Source: Planctomycetota bacterium
GTDB taxonomy: Bacteria; Planctomycetota; Phycisphaerae; Phycisphaerales; Phycisphaeraceae
Assembly: GCA_016350165.1 (NCBI GenBank)
Contig: CP066225.1
Span: forward strand, 1,922,001 to 1,986,000
Direction: 5' to 3'
Length of the DNA stretch: 64,000 nt
Below, piece after piece: positions 55,353 through 63,595 of this stretch. A program made the position numbers and the translations under genes. How positions within the stretch are numbered: position 1 is the first letter of the stretch; each line of letters starts with the position of its first letter. The notes under the pieces were generated by a model that was given only the letters and a program-made list of their open reading frames with translations, searched no databases and was not told the origin of the DNA.

Positions 55353-56986
55353 TCACCGCCCTTTCTCAAATCCACCAACTCAAAATCCTTACCCGCCTCA
55401 AAACGCATCACCTTCCCCCATACCCGCTCAACCTCAGGCTTCTCCTCAACCAACCTCGCATTCGGCCGAAGCTCAACCACAACCTTCCCCTCACCACCAT
55501 TCAACCATTCACGATCCTCCCCATCCAAAACAACCCGATACTCCAAAACCTGCCATCCCGGAATATTAAACGACCGTCTTTCCTCAATAACCAAATCACC
55601 ATACCGCGCCCCCTGCCCACCAATCCGCCCCAACTTCTTCTCACGTTCACCCAACACCACAACACAATCATGCCCAAACCACGTCCCATCGCGAGGCACC
55701 TTCCACTTCAACATCACACCCATCGCCTCGTCATTCCCCCCATGATCCGCATGCCAATCCAATCGGTTCACCCGCATCAACTTCAAATTCCCACTTTCAA
55801 TCATCTCATCCGCAGCATCCACACTCACAGGCACCGCCACCTCATCCTTGCCATATACATAAAACCGCTTCTTAATCCGCTCACGCAACCAGTTCCCCTC
55901 ATCCCCGACAATCCGTTTCACCTGCGCATGCTTCCGCAAACTCTCCAGTCCATCCTTCAACTCATACTTAAATCGAAACTTGTTCTGCGGGTCCTTAACC
56001 ACCGGCATAACAAAATCCACTTCCAAATCATGCCACCCCGCCGCCAACTCCTCATCAATCGTCACGTAATAACCACTCCAACTCTTCGACTGCCCGCGTA
56101 TCTCCACAACCTTCCCATCAAGCCTCATCTCCCTTGCATAAAGCGCTGCAATATAATCCGACCCATACCTGCTCACCCCCCACACAAAACGGATATCCCA
56201 CTTATGCCTTCCCTCCCTCATCCGCTCAAATGCCTCCACACGATCAACACCACCCTCACCCGCCATCACATTCACAAATAGATCATCATCCAACATCCCC
56301 GCCTCATTCGCGTGACCCAAAAACATCCTCGCCTTATGCCACATCGACAACTGCCCCTCACGCCAATCCTTAATCATCTCCGCATCCTTCACGCGCAATC
56401 CGCCCTCCCAATCCTCAACCGACTTCTTCATTTTCGCAAGTTCACGCTCCGCAACCCCCTTCACAAACGCTTTATTCAATTCACCCTCACCAAGCCGCCG
56501 CTCAAACTCCTTAAACATAGGACTTCCAACCCGCCAATCGCGATCCTCAATAAACGCAGCATGCCTCTCCCCAAGCTCCTCCAAACTCATCTCCATATAC
56601 GCTTCAGCACTCGGATATCCATAATCCTCACCCTTCACCCACGCAGCCCCGCGCATCCCAACATCAACCACACCAAACCAAACCACCGCAAACCCCGCCA
56701 TCCCAACCCACAACCATTTAACTCCACGCTCACCCTGCAGCACATTCACACCAACAACCAACTTTAACCCACACTCAGGACATGCATTTCCATTCCCCCC
56801 ACCATCTCCCTTCATCCCCTGCAAATCATAACCACACTTCCCACAGTATCGCTTCCCAATCCGCACCTCTCCCCTGCGCTTGCTCTTCTTCCAAATCAGC
56901 TTCCCTCTTAAACCCACCCAACCAAACATCACCGCTGCCAAAACCACAGGCAACCAAAACATCAAAAAGATCCATTGACTATCCAT
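55349..56986 (-). CDS. B3: membrane zinc-ribbon protein, array unit 3
   Basis: Paralogue of B1 and B2, 545 residues, longer through inserts in the middle. Helix (5-24), ribbon YCGKCGYDLQGM...ACPECGLKL (Cys48, 51, 69, 72), helix (92-113), EMSLEELGERH...FKEFERRLGEGEL, then KKRFYVYGKDEV, LMRVNRLDWH, VLEYRVVLDGED, VVELRPNARLVEEKP and GKDFELVDLRK. It is the first gene of the six-gene array. The start shares the leader word GAGGGCATG with B1. The repeat-rich region at 57 kb lies directly upstream. Confidence 0.8.
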   Translation of the reverse strand: MDSQWIFLMFWLPVVLAAVMFGWVGLRGKLIWKKSKRRGEVRIGKRYCGKCGYDLQGMKGDGGGNGNACPECGLKLVVGVNVLQGERGVKWLWVGMAGFAVVWFGVVDVGMRGAAWVKGEDYGYPSAEAYMEMSLEELGERHAAFIEDRDWRVGSPMFKEFERRLGEGELNKAFVKGVAERELAKMKKSVEDWEGGLRVKDAEMIKDWREGQLSMWHKARMFLGHANEAGMLDDDLFVNVMAGEGGVDRVEAFERMREGRHKWDIRFVWGVSRYGSDYIAALYAREMRLDGKVVEIRGQSKSWSGYYVTIDEELAAGWHDLEVDFVMPVVKDPQNKFRFKYELKDGLESLRKHAQVKRIVGDEGNWLRERIKKRFYVYGKDEVAVPVSVDAADEMIESGNLKLMRVNRLDWHADHGGNDEAMGVMLKWKVPRDGTWFGHDCVVVLGEREKKLGRIGGQGARYGDLVIEERRSFNIPGWQVLEYRVVLDGEDREWLNGGEGKVVVELRPNARLVEEKPEVERVWGKVMRFEAGKDFELVDLRKGGE

Positions 56987-57163
56987 CGCATGCCCTCATC
57001 TATATGCCGTCTGCCATTCATCCCTCACCCACATCCATATAGACGTACCCAAACATCATTAATTGCACACCACCCACAACTTCCACAACCAATCACAAAC
57101 AGCACCAAAACAACATCTAAACCTCACACCTCCTCATCACACGATTCTATCTTCGCCATTCAA

Positions 57164-57677
57164 CGACACACTTAAGCAAAACAACAATCACCCCTCATAC
57201 GTCTTACATCGATACGCTACAGCAAAACAACTAAACCCAACCTCTCACACTTCAACCGACGATACGCTCGAGTAAAACAAAAACCAACACCTTCAATCTT
57301 CTTCATCCAACGACACGCTTGAGCGAAACAACAATCACCCTCCGTACAACTTACATCGATACGCTCAAGTGAAACATCTCACCACAACAGCCGGCGAGCC
57401 ACGCTCGCCGTGCCCATCTCCTCAAACCTCCCCACCACACGATTCAATCTCCCAACCAACGACACGCTACAGCGAAGCAACTAAAACCAACCTTTAACAT
57501 TTCAACCGACGATACGCTCGAGTAAAACCAAAACGAACGTCTTCAATCTTCTTCTTCCAACGATACGCTCAAGTGAAACAACACCACAAACACGTACGCA
57601 TTGCCATTCGACGATACGCTACAGTGAAACAACTCAACCTTACTTACCCAACCTACGATACGTTCAGTGTAACAACC
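57164..57677. repeat. Ten degenerate 22-bp repeats spaced about 50 bp apart
   Basis: Units begin at 57164, 57210, 57260, 57311, 57357, 57460, 57510, 57561, 57612 and 57656. Consensus about CGAYACGCTNNAGYRAAACAAC. The core CGCT-NN-AGYG is a small palindrome; several units keep it by compensating G-T pairing. Intervals are 46, 50, 51, 46, 103, 50, 51, 51 and 44. The double interval has a GC-rich hairpin exactly where an eleventh unit would be. Confidence 0.8.
57393..57409. repeat. REP-like hairpin inside the repeat array
   Basis: GGCGAGC (57393-57399) pairs with GCTCGCC (57403-57409) around CAC. It occupies the missing slot of the 50-bp series and resembles the hairpin at 11906-11922. Confidence 0.65.
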
Positions 57678-58197
57678 CACCATGCCCCCAGCCCTCACTC
57701 AAAGCTCACATCCCCTCACGCCGCTACCCCTTCTAAAACCAAATCCTCCGCTCACCACCCCAAAGGCCCATCCGGCCCCCTTGAGGATACAGCAAATTTC
57801 ACTTCCTATACTACGCCGTATGCGCAAACCACATGCCAAACCCAACCCCCTTCCAATCCGCGCGCACAAACACGCAATCAACGAATTTAAAACCTTCAAT
57901 TTCTAACCCATTCCAGACCATTTCTTACTCATTCCGCATCATTTCTAACCATTTCCACCCAATTTCTGACCATTTTCAACACCCAAAAACCACATAAAAA
58001 CCGCATATGCGCGCGCAAACGCGCGCCTTTGTTACATCCATCATTCATAACGCCTTTATTACCAAGCCAACCCCACAAACACTCAGCCAAAAAATCAAAA
58101 AAACATCAAAATCCCACCACAATCATGCGCGCACCAAAAACCAAATCCAATTCATTTCATGCGCGCATACCCTTCCCCAAACACCCCCCGCAACAAC

Positions 58198-59016
58198 TTA
58201 GTCCTCGCGTATCCCCAGCAACAACTCGATCGCCGTATGCCCAACCGTCAAACCAAACATCCCCGTCAACGTCGGCAAACTCCCCATCGATCGCCGCTTC
58301 CGTCCCCGCGTCACATCACCACTCTCTTCAATACTTGCAAGCCGATCCCCCTTCACCTCACCCATCAGTTCATCCGACCACACACACCAATGATCCACAA
58401 CCCCTCGCCCATTCATCGGCTTAAAATACTCTCCACGACTCGTCTTCTCACGCTCACGCTTCCGTAGCTTCTTCCGCATATCCTTCGCTAACCCGCACCG
58501 CCGCGTATCCTTCAGCCGGCTCACCCTTACCTTCGTCGCATCCCACCGCAGCGCTGCCCCCATACTCGATACCAACCGCAACCCACGATCATGACACGCC
58601 CACGCCAAATCCAACTTCGGGCCCAACGAATCAATCGCATCAACAACCACACCGCTCCCATCAAAATCCATACTCACCACATCCCCCAGCACATCATCCG
58701 CCGTCACCTCTTCAAAAAAGCAGTCCATCACCTCAACATCACACGCGCTATTAATATCCAGACACCGCGCCCGCGCAATCTTCGTTTTCTTTTCACCAAT
58801 CGTGCTTTCAAGTGCATACAGCTGCCGGTTCAGATTACTCTCCCCCACCACATCAAAATCCACCAACCGCACGCTTCCCACCCCAGCGCGCACCAGCGTC
58901 TCCGCCGCATAACTACCTACCGCGCCCAAACCGACAACCACCGCAAAACTGCTCTGCAATTTCGCTAACCCCTCATCCCCAATCATCCATCGCATTCTCG
59001 AAAACCGGTCATCCAT
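58198..59016 (-). CDS. tcdA: tRNA threonylcarbamoyladenosine dehydratase
   Basis: E1-like enzyme (TcdA/CsdL/YgdL) that uses ATP to cyclise t6A in tRNA to ct6A. The 272-residue product begins with FSRMRWMIGDEGLAKLQ, followed by the nucleotide-binding VVVGLGAVGSYAAETLVRAG, RLVDFDVVGESNLNRQLYA, the KKTKIARAR lysine region and DAIDSLGPKLDL. The tail segment DTRRCGLAKDMRKKLRKR is typical of this subfamily and separates it from MoeB/ThiF. It is the only gene on its strand between two plus-strand runs. No partner cysteine desulfurase adjoins it. Confidence 0.88.
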   Translation of the reverse strand: MDDRFSRMRWMIGDEGLAKLQSSFAVVVGLGAVGSYAAETLVRAGVGSVRLVDFDVVGESNLNRQLYALESTIGEKKTKIARARCLDINSACDVEVMDCFFEEVTADDVLGDVVSMDFDGSGVVVDAIDSLGPKLDLAWACHDRGLRLVSSMGAALRWDATKVRVSRLKDTRRCGLAKDMRKKLRKREREKTSRGEYFKPMNGRGVVDHWCVWSDELMGEVKGDRLASIEESGDVTRGRKRRSMGSLPTLTGMFGLTVGHTAIELLLGIRED

Positions 59017-59127
59017 CTCGAAACTCCTTGATCACATCACGTAATCCCCCATATCAAATCTCCCTACCTTACCCACCCGCCGCTCCTCCCCCCCTATGAT
59101 CCCCCGACCTTTAATCGGAGACCAGAC

Positions 59128-59589
59128 ATGATACGTAACATTAACCCAGACATCATCCTTCACATCGACCACAACCAAGCCACCATCTACTCCCTCACCT
59201 CGCCCGACAATTACGACACCCAAATCATCACCCCCGACAATCTCCCCCAATACCGCCATCCCTCAAACAACGGCAACCAAAACCACATCCCCACAAGACC
59301 CGCGCAAAAATCCCAAGGCTCAAAAACCCCCAAAGCGCCCATCAACCCCCAATACTTCCAAGATATCACCCACGCCATCGCCCACGCACCACATATCATC
59401 ATCCTCTCCCGTGGCACCGGTAAATCCAACGCTGCCAACCACCTCATCAACCACCTCAAATCCCATAACCCCGAAATCATCCCGCGCATCGTCGCAAACC
59501 GCACCATCGACCACCCAACCACCAACCAACTCGTCGCCAACTCCCGCCAAATCCTCCGTCAACACCAACCCGTCCACCACAATATCTAA
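59128..59589 (+). CDS. Small BaeRF/eRF1-domain-3-like protein
   Basis: A 153-residue protein. After a short beta N-terminus (NPDIILHIDHNQATIYSL) and a polar linker comes a C-terminal domain with IIILSRGTGKSNAANHLINH, then HNPEI and the diagnostic DHPTTNQLVANSR. A very similar DHPT..QLVA..R ending is found in bacterial release-factor-domain (BaeRF) proteins and the short 'translational machinery proteins', related to domain 3 of eRF1/Pelota. The GGQ domain is absent, as in other short members. The role would be ribosome-associated, but that is inference. Confidence 0.6.
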   Translation: MIRNINPDIILHIDHNQATIYSLTSPDNYDTQIITPDNLPQYRHPSNNGNQNHIPTRPAQKSQGSKTPKAPINPQYFQDITHAIAHAPHIIILSRGTGKSNAANHLINHLKSHNPEIIPRIVANRTIDHPTTNQLVANSRQILRQHQPVHHNI

Positions 59590-59669
59590 CCCAAACGCAT
59601 ATTTCCCAGAACCAATCCACTCCCCACACGTCCAACTCATTAACACAACCCCAACCCAAGGACGTTCAC

Positions 59670-60578
59670 ATGAAATTTCCACGACCACTTATCCTGTTCA
59701 CACTCACGTCCCTCACCCTCATCGCATGTTCCGCAGAACCCCAACCAACCACATCCCCAACCACTGAATCATTGAACCAATCACCCCCCATTATCGCATC
59801 AACAGCTACTCAATCCCAAACCTTAAACACAACGAATAAACAAACCGCTGAAAAACAACACTTCATTGATGTCACCAAACCCGATGACTCACGTAGCCCA
59901 TACGTTCCGTTAACCAGTCAACAACAAGCCGACCTCCAAAAACTTGCAACCAAACACGCCCAGCGTGATATCACACACGCCAATCTCCAACTTCACCCCT
60001 TCGGCAAACGCGCCTCCTCCGCACGCATCTACGATCAACTTCTACTCAACCGCTACCACATCCGCAATTCACACGTCGTTTCTCCCACTGAAACCAACAT
60101 CACTTACGCTGCAGCCTACAACAAAGTCATGCGCGATCACATCAAGCATCTCTTCGGCCCAACCGTCTTTAAAGACACACACAAAGAAGCTACCACTCTC
60201 GACCTGATCGCGAAAACTGATCGTATCATTGAAAACAACATTACCCCAATGCCCACCAAAGCCAAACAACTTCTACAACAATTTATAAAAAAGCAAGCAG
60301 AACAAGATCTCACCAAAAATCACTACGAATATCGTCTGATCGGCCAACCGCGTGCGAACGAAGAGCAATTCGAACGCATCATGCGTGATAAATATGATAC
60401 GAAAGTCATTCGCCTTGCAGGTTGCCGTGTGACAAATGCCATACATATCGCAGCTGATGACTACAATGCAATTATGCTGCCCGCTCTAGAAAAAGTGTAC
60501 GGTAAAACATTCCTTAATGATGCGTGGCTACAAGCCGATGCACTTTCAATTCTGGAAAACACGAAACACAGCGAATAA
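59670..60578 (+). CDS. Lipoprotein with two tandem copies of the unnamed repeat domain
   Basis: A 302-residue envelope protein. Lipobox LIAC with Cys20, a Thr/Ser/Gln-rich linker (21-85), then two copies of the domain also seen at 44659 and 60591: residues about 91-180 (AAYNKVM, FGPTVF) and about 202-295 (DDYNAIM, YGKTFL). Each copy starts with a helix of the form A-x2-D(I/L)-x3-(N/H) and centres on (Y/F)-x2-(L/I)-x3-(R/K)Y. The next gene encodes a third lipoprotein-borne copy 12 bases downstream, so they form an operon. No family name known to me. Confidence 0.72.
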   Translation: MKFPRPLILFTLTSLTLIACSAEPQPTTSPTTESLNQSPPIIASTATQSQTLNTTNKQTAEKQHFIDVTKPDDSRSPYVPLTSQQQADLQKLATKHAQRDITHANLQLHPFGKRASSARIYDQLLLNRYHIRNSHVVSPTETNITYAAAYNKVMRDHIKHLFGPTVFKDTHKEATTLDLIAKTDRIIENNITPMPTKAKQLLQQFIKKQAEQDLTKNHYEYRLIGQPRANEEQFERIMRDKYDTKVIRLAGCRVTNAIHIAADDYNAIMLPALEKVYGKTFLNDAWLQADALSILENTKHSE

Positions 60579-60590
60579 ACTAAATTCATC

Positions 60591-61082
60591 ATGGGTAAAC
60601 AATCACAACATCTTTTATGCTTTTTCACAACAGCACTATTCGTGATGCTTCTTTCCGCATGTACACAGTCGGAATCTAAGCAAGAACTCGCTGATCAAGT
60701 GCAAACTGAAACTGAGATAAAGCAACAAGCAATCACTGAAGCAAAAGAAGATTTAGCAAACAACCACCTTGCGCTCCGATCACGTGGTATGCGCTTTTCC
60801 GATCATGATATCTACGTGAAATTAATGAAGGATAAATACAACATACATATCGAACATGAGTATTATTGTTTGTACTCGAACAATGAGGTGCTTTCAGACG
60901 ACACCTATAACGCAGTGATGATGGAAGAAATTCGCAAACAGTATCCTGAAGATATTGTTAAGAAAACCTACGAAGAAGCTCAGGCAATTTATCTTGAAGA
61001 ATCGGGTTGGGTCAAAGCATTAGAAGAATTAGAACAAGAGCAAAGCGACAATCCATTAGACACATCTGGTGATCTTCATTAA
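60591..61082 (+). CDS. Lipoprotein with one copy of the unnamed repeat domain
   Basis: A 163-residue lipoprotein. Lipobox LLSAC with Cys24, a short Gln/Glu linker, the repeat domain at about 46-138 (AKEDLANNHLALR, YVKLMKDKYNIH, DTYNAVM, YPEDIV, YEEAQAIYL), and an acidic tail. DLANNHL is nearly identical to DIAHNHL in the membrane protein at 44659. It lies 12 bases after its two-copy paralogue and 9 bases before a methyltransferase gene, so all three may be co-transcribed. Confidence 0.72.
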   Translation: MGKQSQHLLCFFTTALFVMLLSACTQSESKQELADQVQTETEIKQQAITEAKEDLANNHLALRSRGMRFSDHDIYVKLMKDKYNIHIEHEYYCLYSNNEVLSDDTYNAVMMEEIRKQYPEDIVKKTYEEAQAIYLEESGWVKALEELEQEQSDNPLDTSGDLH

Positions 61083-61091
61083 TCTAGCTAC

Positions 61092-61946
61092 ATGCCCAAA
61101 TATCAACCATTCGACTGGTATCGCACGCCCCTCTACTACGACATGATCTTTGATGAGGGAACACAAGACGAAGCTGATTTTATTGAAGCTGCTGCTGAAT
61201 TGTACTGCGCAACCAATCGGCGTGACCCGCAAAACTTAAAAATCCTCGAACCAGCTTGCGGCTCGTCTCGCCTCATCCTCGAACTCGCCAAACGTGGGCA
61301 CACCTGTACCGGTTTCGATCTTGAGCCGGGGATGATTGATTACTCGAATGAGTTATTGAAAAAGAACAAACTCGATGCACATTTATCTGTACAGGATATG
61401 ACGTCGTTCAAATATCCAAAGTCCAAAAAGTTTGATGTCGCGCACTGTGTTGTATCGACTTTTAAATACTTGATTGAGGAAGAAGATGCACGTACACACC
61501 TGCAATTGGTTGCGGATTCACTTAAGCCCGGCGGGATTTATATTTTGGGTTTACACCTCACACCACCTCGCCAATTAACAAAACTGCGTGAGCGATGGAC
61601 CGCACACCGTGATGGTGTGCATGTGACATGTAATATCCAGTCGTGGCCACCGAATTACCGTAAGCGCACTGAAGCAATTCGTTCGCGATTGATTGTCACA
61701 CCTCTGCCCGGTTCTACTGCGATTGGTGAATCCAATCCAAATCAAAAAGTAAAACCAACCAAAGATTCGCAGTACTACGAATCATCCTGGACATTTAGAA
61801 CATATAACCTAAAACAGCTCAAATCACTGCTCACATCCGTACCTGATTTTGATTTGCTCGCAACTTATGATTTCAATCACGACATCACCTACCCGATCAA
61901 GTTCGGCTCACAACTCGATAACGTGCTGATATTGCAGAAGAAATAA
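61092..61946 (+). CDS. Class I SAM-dependent methyltransferase
   Basis: A 284-residue methyltransferase. Motif I is ILEPACGSSRLILELAKRG, the acidic loop is GFDLEPGMIDY, and the later FDVAHCVVSTFKYL and LKPGGIYILGLHL follow. The N-terminal FDWYRTPLYYDMIFDEGT is characteristic of a bacterial subfamily of unknown substrate. It is placed directly after the two repeat-domain lipoproteins. It converges on the zinc-ribbon tandem genes, and no terminator is evident between. Confidence 0.85.
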   Translation: MPKYQPFDWYRTPLYYDMIFDEGTQDEADFIEAAAELYCATNRRDPQNLKILEPACGSSRLILELAKRGHTCTGFDLEPGMIDYSNELLKKNKLDAHLSVQDMTSFKYPKSKKFDVAHCVVSTFKYLIEEEDARTHLQLVADSLKPGGIYILGLHLTPPRQLTKLRERWTAHRDGVHVTCNIQSWPPNYRKRTEAIRSRLIVTPLPGSTAIGESNPNQKVKPTKDSQYYESSWTFRTYNLKQLKSLLTSVPDFDLLATYDFNHDITYPIKFGSQLDNVLILQKK

Positions 61947-61957
61947 ATATTTTCTGA

Positions 61958-62452
61958 TTACAGGTTTTCAAAAAATCGAATAATGTCCACGAACAATGTG
62001 TATTTATAAATGATAAAAATGAGCGTGGCGATTAATTGAATCGGTAAAGACAACCAAATCAAAACCATTCGCCAACCGCCTCTTGGCTTGCATATAGCCA
62101 ACCCACCTAAAAAGAAAATAAAACCGGCTGGAAAAACAGCACCAGATATAAGAGTGAGCACTGCATAAATACCTGTTGTGATGACGTATCCGGGGTGAAT
62201 GTAACCCACTAATTGCTCTGCGGTATACTTGGTAATTTCATCATAGTGCACTTCTGAATCTAGCCGACTATTGCAGGCTGAACAATGCACATAAGTCCGG
62301 CGCACCTGTTCAAGTGGGATCACATAAAACAAATATTTTTGTGTAACCGCAAACTGAACTTTGGCTTGAACATTCTTCGCTTCACAAACAGGGCAATGTA
62401 TCTTCACCATTTTATTCATTGCGACTATTTTAGATTGTTTCGCACTAACCAT
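61958..62452 (-). CDS. Tandem zinc-ribbon membrane protein 1 (CPVC-x33-CxxC)
   Basis: A 164-residue member of a four-gene tandem family. Two Cys pairs, CPVC (20-23) and CSAC (57-60), with exactly 33 residues between, should bind one zinc. They are followed by YTAEQLVGYI, two or three hydrophobic helices (about 90-122 and 130-150) and the family GGWR before the last helix. The beta-rich stretch between the pairs contains YLFYVIPL. A start at the internal Met12 or Met15 is possible. Function unknown. Confidence 0.75.
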   Translation of the reverse strand: MVSAKQSKIVAMNKMVKIHCPVCEAKNVQAKVQFAVTQKYLFYVIPLEQVRRTYVHCSACNSRLDSEVHYDEITKYTAEQLVGYIHPGYVITTGIYAVLTLISGAVFPAGFIFFLGGLAICKPRGGWRMVLIWLSLPIQLIATLIFIIYKYTLFVDIIRFFENL

Positions 62453-62513
62453 TGACTTCTCGGAGCATATGTAACAGAGCAGAACACTTCACGTTTTATC
62501 ATGACAAATTAAA

Positions 62514-62987
62514 TCAAGCCAGTAGTAATCTGACTGCCCCAGCAATCGTCATTAAAAATGCGAGCCAAATAATAAACATCCGCCAACCACCACGTTTCCA
62601 ATTAAACATGAATGCGAACAATAAAAACGGAATATTTATGAAGACACCAGGCACTGCACCAATAGCTAATAAGCCAATTAAAAACACAAATATCGCGGTT
62701 AGAGCCGAAGTAAAACCACCCGTCAACGGATAAATATTCCCTACAAGTTCATCTGCTGGCAATTGAGTCAATGCGTCGTATTTTAAAGCCGTCATGAGTT
62801 TGCTTTTACATTGTCCACATTTAACATGTGCACGATTAAACTTGCTAAGTGTAATGCAATACAAAATTCTATTTTCGAAATATTCTCTGTATGGCTCGCC
62901 GACAATTTCTCTTGTTTTGCAAACAGGACAGTGAATCAGAATATCATCACCTTGCTCAATATCGATTTTCTTTTGTGTAATAAGCAT
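62514..62987 (-). CDS. Tandem zinc-ribbon membrane protein 2
   Basis: A 157-residue paralogue: CPVC (20-23) and CGQC (57-60) with the same 33-residue interval, LPADELVGNIYP, hydrophobic helices, KRGGWRMFIIWL and a short hydrophobic end. It is 61 bases upstream, on the same strand, of member 1. Shared IHCPVC and ALKYDALT/EVHYDEIT blocks show recent duplication with substantial divergence. Function unknown. Confidence 0.75.
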   Translation of the reverse strand: MLITQKKIDIEQGDDILIHCPVCKTREIVGEPYREYFENRILYCITLSKFNRAHVKCGQCKSKLMTALKYDALTQLPADELVGNIYPLTGGFTSALTAIFVFLIGLLAIGAVPGVFINIPFLLFAFMFNWKRGGWRMFIIWLAFLMTIAGAVRLLLA

Positions 62988-63030
62988 TTTGCCGCCAATT
63001 TCTACAGGGTTTAAAACCTGCTATGACTAA

Positions 63031-63501
63031 CTATAAATTCATCAATGGAATATAGCCAAAGAAGTAAAACATAATCCATGTACTGACTTGAATCGCAAGC
63101 GCGATGTATGTCATTTTTAGCCGCCAGCCTTTTCGCCAATAGCATAAGAGCAATGAGATGCCAATGAAGATTGTTCCAATAAAAAGGACTGGACTAATTA
63201 GTAGTGCAAGTAGCGCAAAGCATGCACTTGAAAATCCATTTGCAGGATAAATATCACCAACTAGTTGGTCGGCTGTATAACGATGCAATTTTTCAAAATG
63301 CACACGTGATTTCAAACAGACTTTACATGCGCCACAATTCATTAATGTCTGGCGTTTATGCCCGATCGAAATAAAAAACATATACGTATCTGTAACTATT
63401 TCCAGACGTGGTTTACATAAGACATTTTCTTTGCGACATACAGGACAGTGAATTTCAATGTCTTCGCCTGTATATGTTTCTGTTTTTGTTCCTAAATACA
63501 T
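63031..63501 (-). CDS. Tandem zinc-ribbon membrane protein 3
   Basis: A 156-residue paralogue: CPVC (19-22) and CGAC (56-59), again 33 residues apart, then RYTADQLVGDIYPANG, two hydrophobic regions, WRKGWRLKMTYIAL and a final hydrophobic end. The N-terminus MYLGTKTETYTGEDIEIHC aligns with that of member 2. It lies 43 bases from the member 2 start. Function unknown. Confidence 0.75.
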   Translation of the reverse strand: MYLGTKTETYTGEDIEIHCPVCRKENVLCKPRLEIVTDTYMFFISIGHKRQTLMNCGACKVCLKSRVHFEKLHRYTADQLVGDIYPANGFSSACFALLALLISPVLFIGTIFIGISLLLCYWRKGWRLKMTYIALAIQVSTWIMFYFFGYIPLMNL

Positions 63502-63595
63502 TTTGCCATCCGGAAATTAATATTCATTTATGTGATCAAGTATGTATACATTACAAATGATCTATGATGTGGGGTTAAAAAAACTTTTAAAGAAA

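Larger units (their letters stand above)
56987..58197. other. Intergenic region upstream of the six-gene array (composite element, copy 2)
   Basis: About 1.2 kb with no convincing gene. From left to right: the approximately 50-bp repeat array (57164-57677) with a REP-like hairpin in the middle; CAGCAAATT (57790); CCGCGCGCACAAA (57858-57870); degenerate ACCATTTCT-type words (57895-57980); and GC-alternating runs (58009-58026, 58126-58131, 58160-58165). The same series, in the same orientation, is at 8.17-8.63 kb. Confidence 0.6.

Noticed and set aside
52366-56281. Several 130-320-codon plus-strand frames opposite the A/B genes
   Set aside because: His/Pro/Leu/Thr-rich antisense shadows produced by G-rich coding on the minus strand; the minus frames have paired overlaps, ribosome sites and conserved motifs.
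57164-57677. CRISPR array
   Set aside because: The spacing is regular, but the repeats are degenerate, the spacers resemble one another, and no cas gene is in the window. A repeat family fits better.
57573-58467. Small plus-strand frames across the repeat region
   Set aside because: They run through repeats, lack ribosome sites and have non-coding composition.
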